Below, piece after piece: positions 22,061 to 30,026 of a DNA stretch of 49,620 bases. Location: assembly GCA_002454425.1 (NCBI GenBank), contig DKIV01000036.1, positions 1 through 49,620 on the forward strand, written 5' to 3'. Position 1 is the stretch's first letter. The number at the start of each line of letters is the position of its first letter. The notes under the pieces were generated by a model. It was not told where the DNA came from. It saw only the letters and a program-made list of their open reading frames with translations, and searched no databases. This stretch comes from Sphingobacteriaceae bacterium UBA6709 (GTDB lineage Bacteria; Bacteroidota; Bacteroidia; Sphingobacteriales; Sphingobacteriaceae). The position numbers and the translations under genes are program-made.

Positions 22061-24865
22061 ATGGACAATTTGTCTTATCTCAGTAATGCAGACTCTGCGT
22101 ACATCGATTCTCTATATCAGTCCTATCTTCAGGATCCTGAATCTGTAGAGTTCGGATGGCAGAAATTCTTTGAAGGGTTTGACTTCGGCAGGGGCGCCGA
22201 GGCTACTCCCGGGGTAGAGGCTACCCCCGAACATTTTGTTAAAGAGATCAAGGTTATGAACATGATCTTCGGTTATAGACAACGTGGTCACCTGTTCACT
22301 AAAACCAATCCGGTACGTGAAAGAAGGAAATATTTCCCTGGTAAGGAACTCAGCACCTTTGGCTTGGGCGAAGAGGATCTTGATACCGTATTCAGCGCTG
22401 GTGTTGAAGTGGGTCTGGGTCCCGCGAAGCTACGTGATATCCGGGATTTGCTTGAGCAAACATATTGCCAGTCAATAGGCGCGGAATTTACATTTATTCG
22501 TAATCCTGTGAAGCAGAAGTGGTTTACAGAGCGCATGGAGCGCGAGCGTAATACTCCTAACCTTCCAATAGATACAAAGAAAAGGATTCTCAAAAAGCTT
22601 AATGAGGCCGTTGTGTTTGAAAATTTCCTCGGCACAAAGTTTCTCGGGCAGAAGCGCTTTTCTCTTGAAGGCGCCGAGAGTCTTATCCCTGCACTGGATT
22701 ATGTCATTCATCGTGGCGCGGAATTAGGTATTGAGGAATTTATCCTGGGTATGGCTCATCGAGGTCGCTTGAACGTTCTTGCTAATATTATGCATAAGAC
22801 CTATAAGGACATCTTCGCTGAGTTTGAGGGTAAGGGCTTTGATGAGAGAAAAGGATATGGCGGTGATGTTAAGTATCACCTTGGTTTTTCTACAGATGTG
22901 GAAACTGCCAATGGAAAGAAGGTGCATTTAAGTTTGTGTCCTAATCCTTCGCATCTGGAGACGGTAGATCCCGTGGTAGAAGGGATTAGTCGTGCGAAGA
23001 TCGACTATAAATATAATGGCGATAATACCAGAATCGCTCCGATACTTATCCATGGCGATGCTTCAATTGCGGGGCAAGGTATCGTTTATGAGGTTCTGCA
23101 AATGGCAAAGCTTGATGGTTATAAAACAGGAGGAACCATCCATCTGGTAGTAAATAACCAGGTAGGCTTTACTACGAACTACAAAGACGCGCGGTCTTCA
23201 ACCTACTGTACTGACGTAGCTAAAATTACGCTTTCGCCGGTATTTCACGTAAATGGCGACGATGTTGAGGCGCTTATATATGCTATCAATATGGCTGTTG
23301 AATACCGTCAGCGTTTCCATAACGACGTGTTTATCGACATTCTATGCTATCGCCGTTATGGTCATAATGAAGCTGATGAGCCTAAGTTTACGCAGCCAAT
23401 GTTGTATAAGGCTATTGAGCAACATCCTGATCCGAGAGAAATATATAATAAGAAACTTCTTGAGCAAGGAAGCGTCGACGCAAATATGGCAAAGGAGATG
23501 GAGAAAGAATTCCGATCCCTGTTGCAGGAAAAGCTTAACGAATCGAAGGCTACAGAGCTTGTTACTCCAACGGAAATGTACAAGGGTTCATGGAATGGAC
23601 TACGACCTTCACGACCGCTAGACTTTGAACACTTGCCAAGCCAGACGGCTGTAGATGAGGTTACATTGAGAGATATGGGTAAGATCATTACCAGCTTACC
23701 TTCGGATAAGAAATTCTTCAAGAAAATAGTGAAGCTCTTTGACGATCGGAAGCAACAGCTGGAGAAGGGATCTTTTGATTGGGCAATGGGCGAGCACCTT
23801 GCGTACGCTACGTTATTAAACGAAGGGTATAAGATAAGAATCAGTGGTCAGGATGTTGAGCGCGGTACATTTTCGCATCGTCACGCCGTGGTTAAAGTAG
23901 AGGACTCAGAAGAGGAATATGTTCCATTATGTCAGGTTCCTATCGAGGGTAACAAAGAATACGCGCGTTTTGATATTTACAATTCTCACCTTTCAGAATA
24001 TGGTGTGCTGGGCTTTGAATACGGCTATGCGCTGTCAAATCCTCATTGCCTCACTATTTGGGAAGCTCAGTTTGGCGATTTTGCCAACGGAGCGCAGATT
24101 ATCATAGACCAGTTTCTGGCGAGCGCTGAAACGAAATGGCAACGCTCAAACGGATTGGTACTCTTATTGCCACATGGTTACGAGGGGCAGGGGCCGGAAC
24201 ATTCCTCGGCTCGTTTGGAGCGCTATCTGGAATTGTGTGCTGACTATAACATGCAAATCGCCAACTGTACAACTCCGGCGAATTTCTTCCATGTACTGCG
24301 TCGTCAGTTGCACCGCGAGTTTAGGAAGCCACTTGTTGTCTTCACACCTAAAAGCTTGCTTAGATTGCCTGCTTGCGTAAGTGATATCACAGAGTTTACT
24401 GAAGGTCATTTTCAGGAAGTTATCGATGATGCTTACGTAACGGCGGAGAAGGTTAAACGTGTGTTATTCTGTAGTGGAAAGGTTTATTATGACCTGTTGG
24501 AGAAACAAAAGGCGGATGACAGAAAAGATGTTGCTATTGTTCGTATCGAACAGATCTATCCCGTTCCGTATATTCAGCTAAAGCATATCAAAGAGAAGTA
24601 TGCGAACGCTACAGAATTTATGTGGGTACAGGAAGAACCGGAAAATATGGGAGCATGGCCGTACATCTGCCGTAAGTTCCGTACTACCGACTTTGATCTC
24701 GAAGTGATATCGAGGAAGGAAAGCAGCTCAACGGCTACCGGATATAATAAGCAGCATGTTACACAGCAGCTTTATATCGTTGGCAAAGCTTTTGAAGATG
24801 CCGCAGGCAAACAGGTTAAGAAAGCTGTTGTTAAAGCAACGAAGAAAGTTGCCAATGTCGACTAG
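22061..24865 (+). CDS. sucA: 2-oxoglutarate dehydrogenase E1 component
   Basis: SucA (934 aa) is the thiamine-diphosphate-dependent E1 of the 2-oxoglutarate dehydrogenase complex in the TCA cycle. The N-terminal helix (YIDSLYQSYLQDPESVEFGW), the HRGRLNVLANIM substrate block, HGDASIAGQGIVYE near residue 330 for ThDP and magnesium binding, and the C-terminal SQ-like transketolase domain with HGYEGQGPEHSSARLERYL are all clear. I start at the ATG at 22061, preceded by AAGG, since upstream codons do not fit the family. sucB follows after 85 bases. Confidence 0.97.
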   Translation: MDNLSYLSNADSAYIDSLYQSYLQDPESVEFGWQKFFEGFDFGRGAEATPGVEATPEHFVKEIKVMNMIFGYRQRGHLFTKTNPVRERRKYFPGKELSTFGLGEEDLDTVFSAGVEVGLGPAKLRDIRDLLEQTYCQSIGAEFTFIRNPVKQKWFTERMERERNTPNLPIDTKKRILKKLNEAVVFENFLGTKFLGQKRFSLEGAESLIPALDYVIHRGAELGIEEFILGMAHRGRLNVLANIMHKTYKDIFAEFEGKGFDERKGYGGDVKYHLGFSTDVETANGKKVHLSLCPNPSHLETVDPVVEGISRAKIDYKYNGDNTRIAPILIHGDASIAGQGIVYEVLQMAKLDGYKTGGTIHLVVNNQVGFTTNYKDARSSTYCTDVAKITLSPVFHVNGDDVEALIYAINMAVEYRQRFHNDVFIDILCYRRYGHNEADEPKFTQPMLYKAIEQHPDPREIYNKKLLEQGSVDANMAKEMEKEFRSLLQEKLNESKATELVTPTEMYKGSWNGLRPSRPLDFEHLPSQTAVDEVTLRDMGKIITSLPSDKKFFKKIVKLFDDRKQQLEKGSFDWAMGEHLAYATLLNEGYKIRISGQDVERGTFSHRHAVVKVEDSEEEYVPLCQVPIEGNKEYARFDIYNSHLSEYGVLGFEYGYALSNPHCLTIWEAQFGDFANGAQIIIDQFLASAETKWQRSNGLVLLLPHGYEGQGPEHSSARLERYLELCADYNMQIANCTTPANFFHVLRRQLHREFRKPLVVFTPKSLLRLPACVSDITEFTEGHFQEVIDDAYVTAEKVKRVLFCSGKVYYDLLEKQKADDRKDVAIVRIEQIYPVPYIQLKHIKEKYANATEFMWVQEEPENMGAWPYICRKFRTTDFDLEVISRKESSSTATGYNKQHVTQQLYIVGKAFEDAAGKQVKKAVVKATKKVANVD

Positions 24866-24950
24866 CATGCATGTTAGCATTTGGAATTATAGTAAATCAA
24901 CCTGCGCATATATTGAGGCAGATATTAATAAAGACACTAAGTAATAACGT

Positions 24951-26180
24951 ATGAGTTTAGAGATAAAAGTTCCGCCAGTTGGCGAATCTATTACAGAAGT
25001 AACTTTGTCCCGCTGGCTAAAGAATGACGGTGATCAGGTGGAAATGGATGAACAGATAGCGGAACTTGAATCAGATAAGGCGACCTTCGAGTTAACTGCG
25101 GAGGCTGCCGGAGTATTAAAACACATCGCCACTGAAGGTGACGTTCTCCCTATAGGTACTGTAGTATGTTCAATAGAGGAAGGCGAAGCTGCTGCTGAGC
25201 CAACAAATGACGCTCCGAAGAAAGACAGTGCACCTGAAGAATCAGCTCCAGCTACAACGTCTGAAGAGGAAGCTGACAAGAAGGAATCCTATGCGGCCGG
25301 TACGCCATCGCCCTCAGCTGCTAAGATCCTTGATGAAAAAGGTATCAGCACCGGCGACGTTAAAGGCACTGGCATTGGTGGAAGAATAACCAGGGAAGAT
25401 GCTCAGAAAGCTGCGGTGCCAGTACCTCCTAAATCAGAAGACAAGAAAAGTCAGCCTGCGGCTCAACCAACAGCAGGCGCGCGTTCTGAACGCCGTGAGA
25501 AAATGTCTTCATTGCGTAAGACGGTCGCCCGTCGTTTAGTGTCCGTGAAGAACGAAACCGCCATGTTGACGACCTTCAACGAGGTGGATATGAAACCAAT
25601 CATGGATATTCGTGCAAAATATAAAGATAAATTCAAGGAGAAACATGGCGTGGGACTTGGCTTTATGTCTTTTTTCACGAAGGCTGTTTGTGAAGCTTTA
25701 CTGGAGTTTCCGGCAGTGAATGCTCGCATCGATGGCGAAGAAATCGTCTTCAATGATTTTTGTGATGTCTCAATCGCGGTATCAGCGCCAAAAGGCTTGG
25801 TTGTACCGGTAATCAGAAATGCCGAACAGTTAAGTCTTGCCGAAATAGAAAAGGCTGTGCTTACACTCGCAGGAAAAGCTCGCGAGAATAAGCTCAGTAT
25901 CGAAGAGATGACAGGGGGAACCTTCACCATAACTAACGGTGGGGTCTTCGGATCAATGATGTCAACACCTATTATTAATGCTCCTCAGTCAGCTATCTTA
26001 GGTATGCACAACATTGTTGAACGTCCTGTAGCATTAAACGGCGAAGTGGTTATACGTCCTATGATGTATATCGCACTCTCTTACGATCACCGTATTATCG
26101 ATGGTCGTGAATCTGTTAGTTTTCTCGTGCGGGTAAAGCAGTTGCTCGAAGATCCAGCGAGACTATTACTGGGAGTTTAA
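24951..26180 (+). CDS. sucB: 2-oxoglutarate dehydrogenase E2, dihydrolipoyllysine succinyltransferase
   Basis: SucB (409 aa) transfers the succinyl group to CoA. The lipoyl domain spans about 1-77, with the modified Lys43 in ESDKATFEL. An Ala-, Glu- and Pro-rich linker follows. A peripheral-subunit binding domain is at about 119-153 (SPSAAKILDEKG to TREDAQKA), and the catalytic domain from about 180 ends in SYDHRIIDGRESVSFL with His380 and Asp384. It follows sucA on the same strand; the E3 gene lpdA is 7 kb downstream. A good terminator follows. Confidence 0.97.
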   Translation: MSLEIKVPPVGESITEVTLSRWLKNDGDQVEMDEQIAELESDKATFELTAEAAGVLKHIATEGDVLPIGTVVCSIEEGEAAAEPTNDAPKKDSAPEESAPATTSEEEADKKESYAAGTPSPSAAKILDEKGISTGDVKGTGIGGRITREDAQKAAVPVPPKSEDKKSQPAAQPTAGARSERREKMSSLRKTVARRLVSVKNETAMLTTFNEVDMKPIMDIRAKYKDKFKEKHGVGLGFMSFFTKAVCEALLEFPAVNARIDGEEIVFNDFCDVSIAVSAPKGLVVPVIRNAEQLSLAEIEKAVLTLAGKARENKLSIEEMTGGTFTITNGGVFGSMMSTPIINAPQSAILGMHNIVERPVALNGEVVIRPMMYIALSYDHRIIDGRESVSFLVRVKQLLEDPARLLLGV

Positions 26181-26185
26181 AACAT

Positions 26186-26224
26186 AAAAAAGGCGTCTTC
26201 TCAAAGAAAAGGCGCCTTTTTACG
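26186..26224. terminator. Bidirectional terminator between sucB and the porin gene
   Basis: AAAAAGGCG (26187-26195) pairs with CGCCTTTTT (26213-26221) around a 17-base loop. With T on the right and A on the left, the stem can end transcripts from both convergent genes, sucB on the plus strand and the porin on the minus strand. Confidence 0.85.
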
Positions 26225-26233
26225 TTTTAAAGC

Positions 26234-27457
26234 CTATAGAAATACTAAAGGACTAATAATTCCTATAGAAAATCTATTGTTGCTGAAGTTATTTGATTTT
26301 AAGGTTGTTTTTGCAAAATCCGAGAACTTGTAGGAGTAGCCCACATAGCTGGCAAACAATTTGAAATTATACTTACTGATAGGAGCGTATTCCACTCCCG
26401 GAATGTAGCAGTAGGTGTCGTAAATCTTCTGGTGTCCAGTTGCGTTAGCATAATAGTCATTAGCACCTTTCCATCGCGCCTGGTCAGTAAATGCATAAAC
26501 AAATACGTTCACTTGTGGATTGATGTGATATGCAATGTGTGTCCAGTAATTACGGTAGCTTCCCGATTTAGCAATCCGCTTATCATACGCGTCGCCGCCC
26601 GCGATATACTTACTTATTACTCCCTCGCGATCAATCTGCTCATTACTCAGCTTATAGTCAAACTGAACCTCAAGTTTTTTGCAAGGTTGTAACTGTAAGC
26701 CCAAGGTGGTATAATTTACATAGTACCCTTCGGCCTCACTGAATAAGCCGTGTGCGCAAATGGTTTGTATTTTTCCTTCCAGTGCTGATGCCTGGTAATT
26801 TACGACGTAGCCCAAGGGGGCCTTACTTCTTTTAAAATCAGGTCCTTCATTCGGATATATCTCCTCAGCCTGACGAGTACGTGAATTTAGCACACTAAAC
26901 GACAAGCTATGATGAGCGTTTAAATTCACCCGTGAATTGATACCGGTAAGGAAGTTTTCCGAATTAGCGATCAGGTCGCCATATTGATAGATGTCAATTG
27001 GGTTGGCTTTAAATTCGTAACCACCCCAGCCCGCGCCCATCTTACCGATCGACATATACCAACTCTTGGAGTCTTTTAACATTTGGTATTCCACATAGGC
27101 CATATCTGTAGCCCTGCTGAAATTGTCAGCAGATTCTGCTGTCGGTGTTTTCGTGTAGCGATCTCTGAATCTGAAGAAAAGACGCTCTGTAAGATTGCCT
27201 TTAAACTCGAGCCGGAATTGCTCCATTTGTATGCGGGCACTGTTAAAGCCATCTGCGTTAGTATAAGCGTTGGCTGCCGCGCGCATATTGAAGATAATAT
27301 TTACATTCTTTAACAGATTCTGTTTGTCTATAGGAAGAATACCTTGAGGGATGCTATCCTGTTGTTGGTCGGCATGGACCAACAGTGATCCGGAAAGTAG
27401 GAATACGAGCATTACGGCTCGTGCCAGGAAATGCCTGGCTGTACTGTATGAAGACAT
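26234..27457 (-). CDS. Outer-membrane porin, OprO/OprP-like
   Basis: This 407-aa protein has an N-terminal signal peptide (ARAVMLVFLLSGSLLVHADQ), then alternating strands rich in aromatic residues ending in a C-terminal FSIGIISPLVFL, as in beta-barrel outer-membrane proteins. The early part, MEQFRLEFKGNLTERLFFRFRDRY, resembles phosphate-selective porin-type proteins of Bacteroidota. The substrate cannot be inferred from sequence. I start at the ATG at 27457 (MSSYSTARHFL); an in-frame ATG at 27481 would add eight residues. It diverges from the secreted hydrolase gene, with which it shares an intergenic region containing two inverted repeats. Confidence 0.75.
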   Translation of the reverse strand: MSSYSTARHFLARAVMLVFLLSGSLLVHADQQQDSIPQGILPIDKQNLLKNVNIIFNMRAAANAYTNADGFNSARIQMEQFRLEFKGNLTERLFFRFRDRYTKTPTAESADNFSRATDMAYVEYQMLKDSKSWYMSIGKMGAGWGGYEFKANPIDIYQYGDLIANSENFLTGINSRVNLNAHHSLSFSVLNSRTRQAEEIYPNEGPDFKRSKAPLGYVVNYQASALEGKIQTICAHGLFSEAEGYYVNYTTLGLQLQPCKKLEVQFDYKLSNEQIDREGVISKYIAGGDAYDKRIAKSGSYRNYWTHIAYHINPQVNVFVYAFTDQARWKGANDYYANATGHQKIYDTYCYIPGVEYAPISKYNFKLFASYVGYSYKFSDFAKTTLKSNNFSNNRFSIGIISPLVFL

Positions 27458-27526
27458 ATTGTGTGGTTTGAAGGAGCGCAAAGATCATGTTTTTAGCTAT
27501 TTAAATGAAATTAATTTTACAATACA

Positions 27527-27572
27527 TACATGAAGTTCTAAGCACATTCATGTAATGCATTTCTCCTGCATT
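27527..27572. promoter_or_regulatory. Two adjacent inverted repeats in a divergent promoter region
   Basis: TACATGAA (27527-27534) is repeated inverted as TTCATGTA (27547-27554) with 12 bases between. AATGCA (27554-27559) is repeated inverted as TGCATT (27567-27572) with seven between. The two share one base and lie between the divergent porin and hydrolase genes, so they are operator candidates for either. Confidence 0.45.
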
Positions 27573-27619
27573 GATATTCAAAAATCCCTACCTTCGTTCA
27601 GCGGCTCTTTTATGACAGT

Positions 27620-29092
27620 ATGAGTTCGTGCTATTTCAGTTTTATGGTTTCGTTGTTTATTTTTTTATCAGTTTCTCTGTGTTGTTTATTAGCAGCCTTT
27701 GCGAGAGTTCATGTCAATTCCCTACAAAAAATATTAATAGCCAGCTTCACGATTCTCTATGCGCCACATCTCCTGGCCTCCGAACTTCAGTGGAGTAGTG
27801 ATGTTACCAACAAATGGCTAAACGTGCGCTGTACTGAAGCAGAACACGCGCTTACTGATTTTCAGGGAAAGAAAGCAACGATAATATATCTGGAGAATCT
27901 ACCCTTTCGAAAGCTCGGCCGGAACTCCAACGCTGAAGATGTAGCCTGGTTGCTGAAGGAGGGTTATCGTGTGATAGAAATTGATTATGCTAAGGATGTT
28001 CGCGCAGTCAGTCCGGCCATAAATCAAGACATTATCTCTCTTAATAAACTTCTTAACAGTGGCAATGTCTTTGGCAAAAGCGACTGTTCAAAAAGCCAGT
28101 CGTACGTGCTTTTTGAGGGATACCGCATAAAACGGAATGTTTCTTATTTTAAGGATGATCCGAGTGTATATAATAGTCCTGACAATTACACCGAAGGAGA
28201 TTCCCTGCACATGGATATTATTTATCCCGCGCATACCCGTAAGCGGGTGCCCATCATTCTTTCATTTTCATATAGCAACAGCTATGTAACCTACAATAAT
28301 GAGCTGCATTTATTGAGCCGCGAGAACAGCAATCAACGTGTTTTCCTGCCATACACCTTTGCCGGCTTTAACGATACCTTTCTCGAAGGAGCTCCCGCTG
28401 AAGGCATAGCATGGGCTATCGCGGATCATCCAAAGTATTGCGAATGGGGGCGAGGTAAGCCTCGCGGAGGTAAGAATGATACTTACAAATCTTACCAAGC
28501 CAATCCCGATGCTGCGCGCAAGGTAAAATCAGCGATCCGTACCTTGCGGTACTGGGCACCTTCATTAGGGCTCTCCGGAAAAATTGGAATTTATGGTTTT
28601 TCAAGAGGCTCTACGGCCGGATCTCTCGCTGTAGGCGACCGTTACGTTGCCGACTTTGCTCAGGCTGGATTGCATAAAGATATCTCTGATCGTGTTCAGG
28701 CAGCAGCCTTAGGACCAGGAGTATTCGATTATACTCTTATTTACGATCAGAAGAATGATGGCGACGGAAATCTGGAACTACGGTGCCCCTGGGCCTGGGG
28801 TTCTCTGGAGCAAAATAGAGATCTCTGGCAACGTATGGGAGCTTCATATCTGGTAAAGAGTAAGGATAGTGCTCCGGTTCTGTTTTTCTATAACCATAGT
28901 GATGACGCCTATTACGCCTATCAAATTAAGAAATTCCGGCAGCACCTGGATTCTTTAGGGGTGCCAACTTCGGAAGTTACCGATTATGGTAAAGGGCATG
29001 CTGTTCCGCAGACCTCAGCGTCTTTGGGTTCACTATATCATTTTTTTAAGAAATATCTGCAACCTCCCTCCGTCGGGAAATCCGCGGGCTGA
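27620..29092 (+). CDS. Secreted alpha/beta hydrolase of unknown substrate
   Basis: This 490-aa protein has two hydrophobic N-terminal segments (about 8-28 and 37-54), the second of which could be a signal peptide if translation starts further in. The alpha/beta-hydrolase core has the nucleophile Ser328 in GFSRGS, a likely Asp at 428 or 429 (NHSDDAYYAY), and His460 in GKGHAVP. A beta-rich part before the core includes a tract of aromatics. The nearest families are secreted esterases and dienelactone-hydrolase-like enzymes, but I do not recognise the subfamily or substrate. It stands alone downstream of a divergent porin gene, so export and uptake may be linked. Confidence 0.75.
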   Translation: MSSCYFSFMVSLFIFLSVSLCCLLAAFARVHVNSLQKILIASFTILYAPHLLASELQWSSDVTNKWLNVRCTEAEHALTDFQGKKATIIYLENLPFRKLGRNSNAEDVAWLLKEGYRVIEIDYAKDVRAVSPAINQDIISLNKLLNSGNVFGKSDCSKSQSYVLFEGYRIKRNVSYFKDDPSVYNSPDNYTEGDSLHMDIIYPAHTRKRVPIILSFSYSNSYVTYNNELHLLSRENSNQRVFLPYTFAGFNDTFLEGAPAEGIAWAIADHPKYCEWGRGKPRGGKNDTYKSYQANPDAARKVKSAIRTLRYWAPSLGLSGKIGIYGFSRGSTAGSLAVGDRYVADFAQAGLHKDISDRVQAAALGPGVFDYTLIYDQKNDGDGNLELRCPWAWGSLEQNRDLWQRMGASYLVKSKDSAPVLFFYNHSDDAYYAYQIKKFRQHLDSLGVPTSEVTDYGKGHAVPQTSASLGSLYHFFKKYLQPPSVGKSAG

Positions 29093-29097
29093 TTCCA

Positions 29098-29118
29098 GGG
29101 GCTCTCTTTCGTAGCCCC
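29098..29118 (+). terminator. Possible terminator of the secreted hydrolase gene
   Basis: GGGGCT (29098-29103) pairs with AGCCCC (29113-29118) around nine bases, just past the stop codon. There is no clear T-run, so termination is uncertain. Confidence 0.35.
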
Positions 29119-29164
29119 ATGGTGATTCACTGTTAGGTTATTAGTGGGTAAGAAAGGTTATTAC

Positions 29165-29200
29165 ATAAAAAAGGCTTCGAACCGCACCGTCCGAAGCCTT
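29165..29200 (-). terminator. Terminator of the head-GIN lipoprotein gene
   Basis: On the minus strand, a perfect 9-bp stem (29192-29200 with 29171-29179, AAGGCTTCG type) around 12 bases is followed by TTTTTTATG. It sits about 30 bases beyond the stop of the minus-strand gene ending at 29232, so it ends that transcript. Confidence 0.8.
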
Positions 29201-29231
29201 CAAGTATAAAAGTGTGCGAGCAAAAAAATTC

Positions 29232-29957
29232 TTATATAGGGCCAATGTTGCCAGATCCGCTCTTACTTGAATTAACAGTAGGGCTTCCCGCGTAGCGTAT
29301 ATTTCCCGATCCGCTAACTCTGGCATTCAATGTTTTTTCAGCATATACCTGTACGTTTCCAGAGCCACTAACCTGAACGTTGGCAATTGCCGCTTTCAGC
29401 TCTCGTGCATGAACGTTACCTGATCCGCTAACGGAAAACGAGGCATTATCCGTTGTTCCCTTAACATTCAATTGACCTGAACCACTAATGCTACAGTTAA
29501 GATCTTTCACTGCCGCTGTGGCCTCAATGCGTCCAGAACCGCTTATTGCAGTATTTAGCCGTGTTCCTTGAATCGTGTTATTTACCTTTATCAATCCGGA
29601 TCCGCTCAGTGTAAGTCCTTCGAGCTTTCGTACCGTAATATATACGTTTATAGTTCCAAAACTGCCCTTAGACCAGCTTCTTGGTTTCGAGCCAATTTTC
29701 AATGTATTGTTCTCCACCTTGATTTCCATAAGCTCCAGTCTTTTACTATCTCCGGAAACACGAACTGATTCTGTTGATCCCATCTGCACAAACACATGGT
29801 AAGATCCCGATGAAGCTATAGAGCTGAAGCCTGAAACTGAGATTGTCTTCTCTTGTTGCTCACCGCTTTCGCTGACCATAGCCCTTCTGCTGCAGCTGGA
29901 ACTTAAAAAAGGGATGAGCAGAAGCACAAGACTAAGAACAGGTAATACCTTTTTCAT
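29232..29957 (-). CDS. Head-GIN domain (DUF2807) lipoprotein
   Basis: This 241-aa protein has a lipoprotein signal ending at Cys22 (LSSSC), then a single DUF2807 domain made of many repeated SGSG turns (SGSGLIKV, SGSGRIEA, SGSGQLNV, SGSGNVHA and others). The regular pattern predicts a right-handed beta-solenoid. The family is widespread in Bacteroidota as putative surface or adhesin-like proteins, but its function is not known. It is probably anchored to the outer or inner membrane by a lipid. A strong terminator follows, and a CocE-type hydrolase gene lies upstream on the same strand. Confidence 0.88.
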   Translation of the reverse strand: MKKVLPVLSLVLLLIPFLSSSCSRRAMVSESGEQQEKTISVSGFSSIASSGSYHVFVQMGSTESVRVSGDSKRLELMEIKVENNTLKIGSKPRSWSKGSFGTINVYITVRKLEGLTLSGSGLIKVNNTIQGTRLNTAISGSGRIEATAAVKDLNCSISGSGQLNVKGTTDNASFSVSGSGNVHARELKAAIANVQVSGSGNVQVYAEKTLNARVSGSGNIRYAGSPTVNSSKSGSGNIGPI

Positions 29958-30026
29958 ATATGCGTTTTTTTTTGGTTTCTCTTTTTATTAGACGCCATGC
30001 CTTGCCCATTGGTTACACGATAACTT

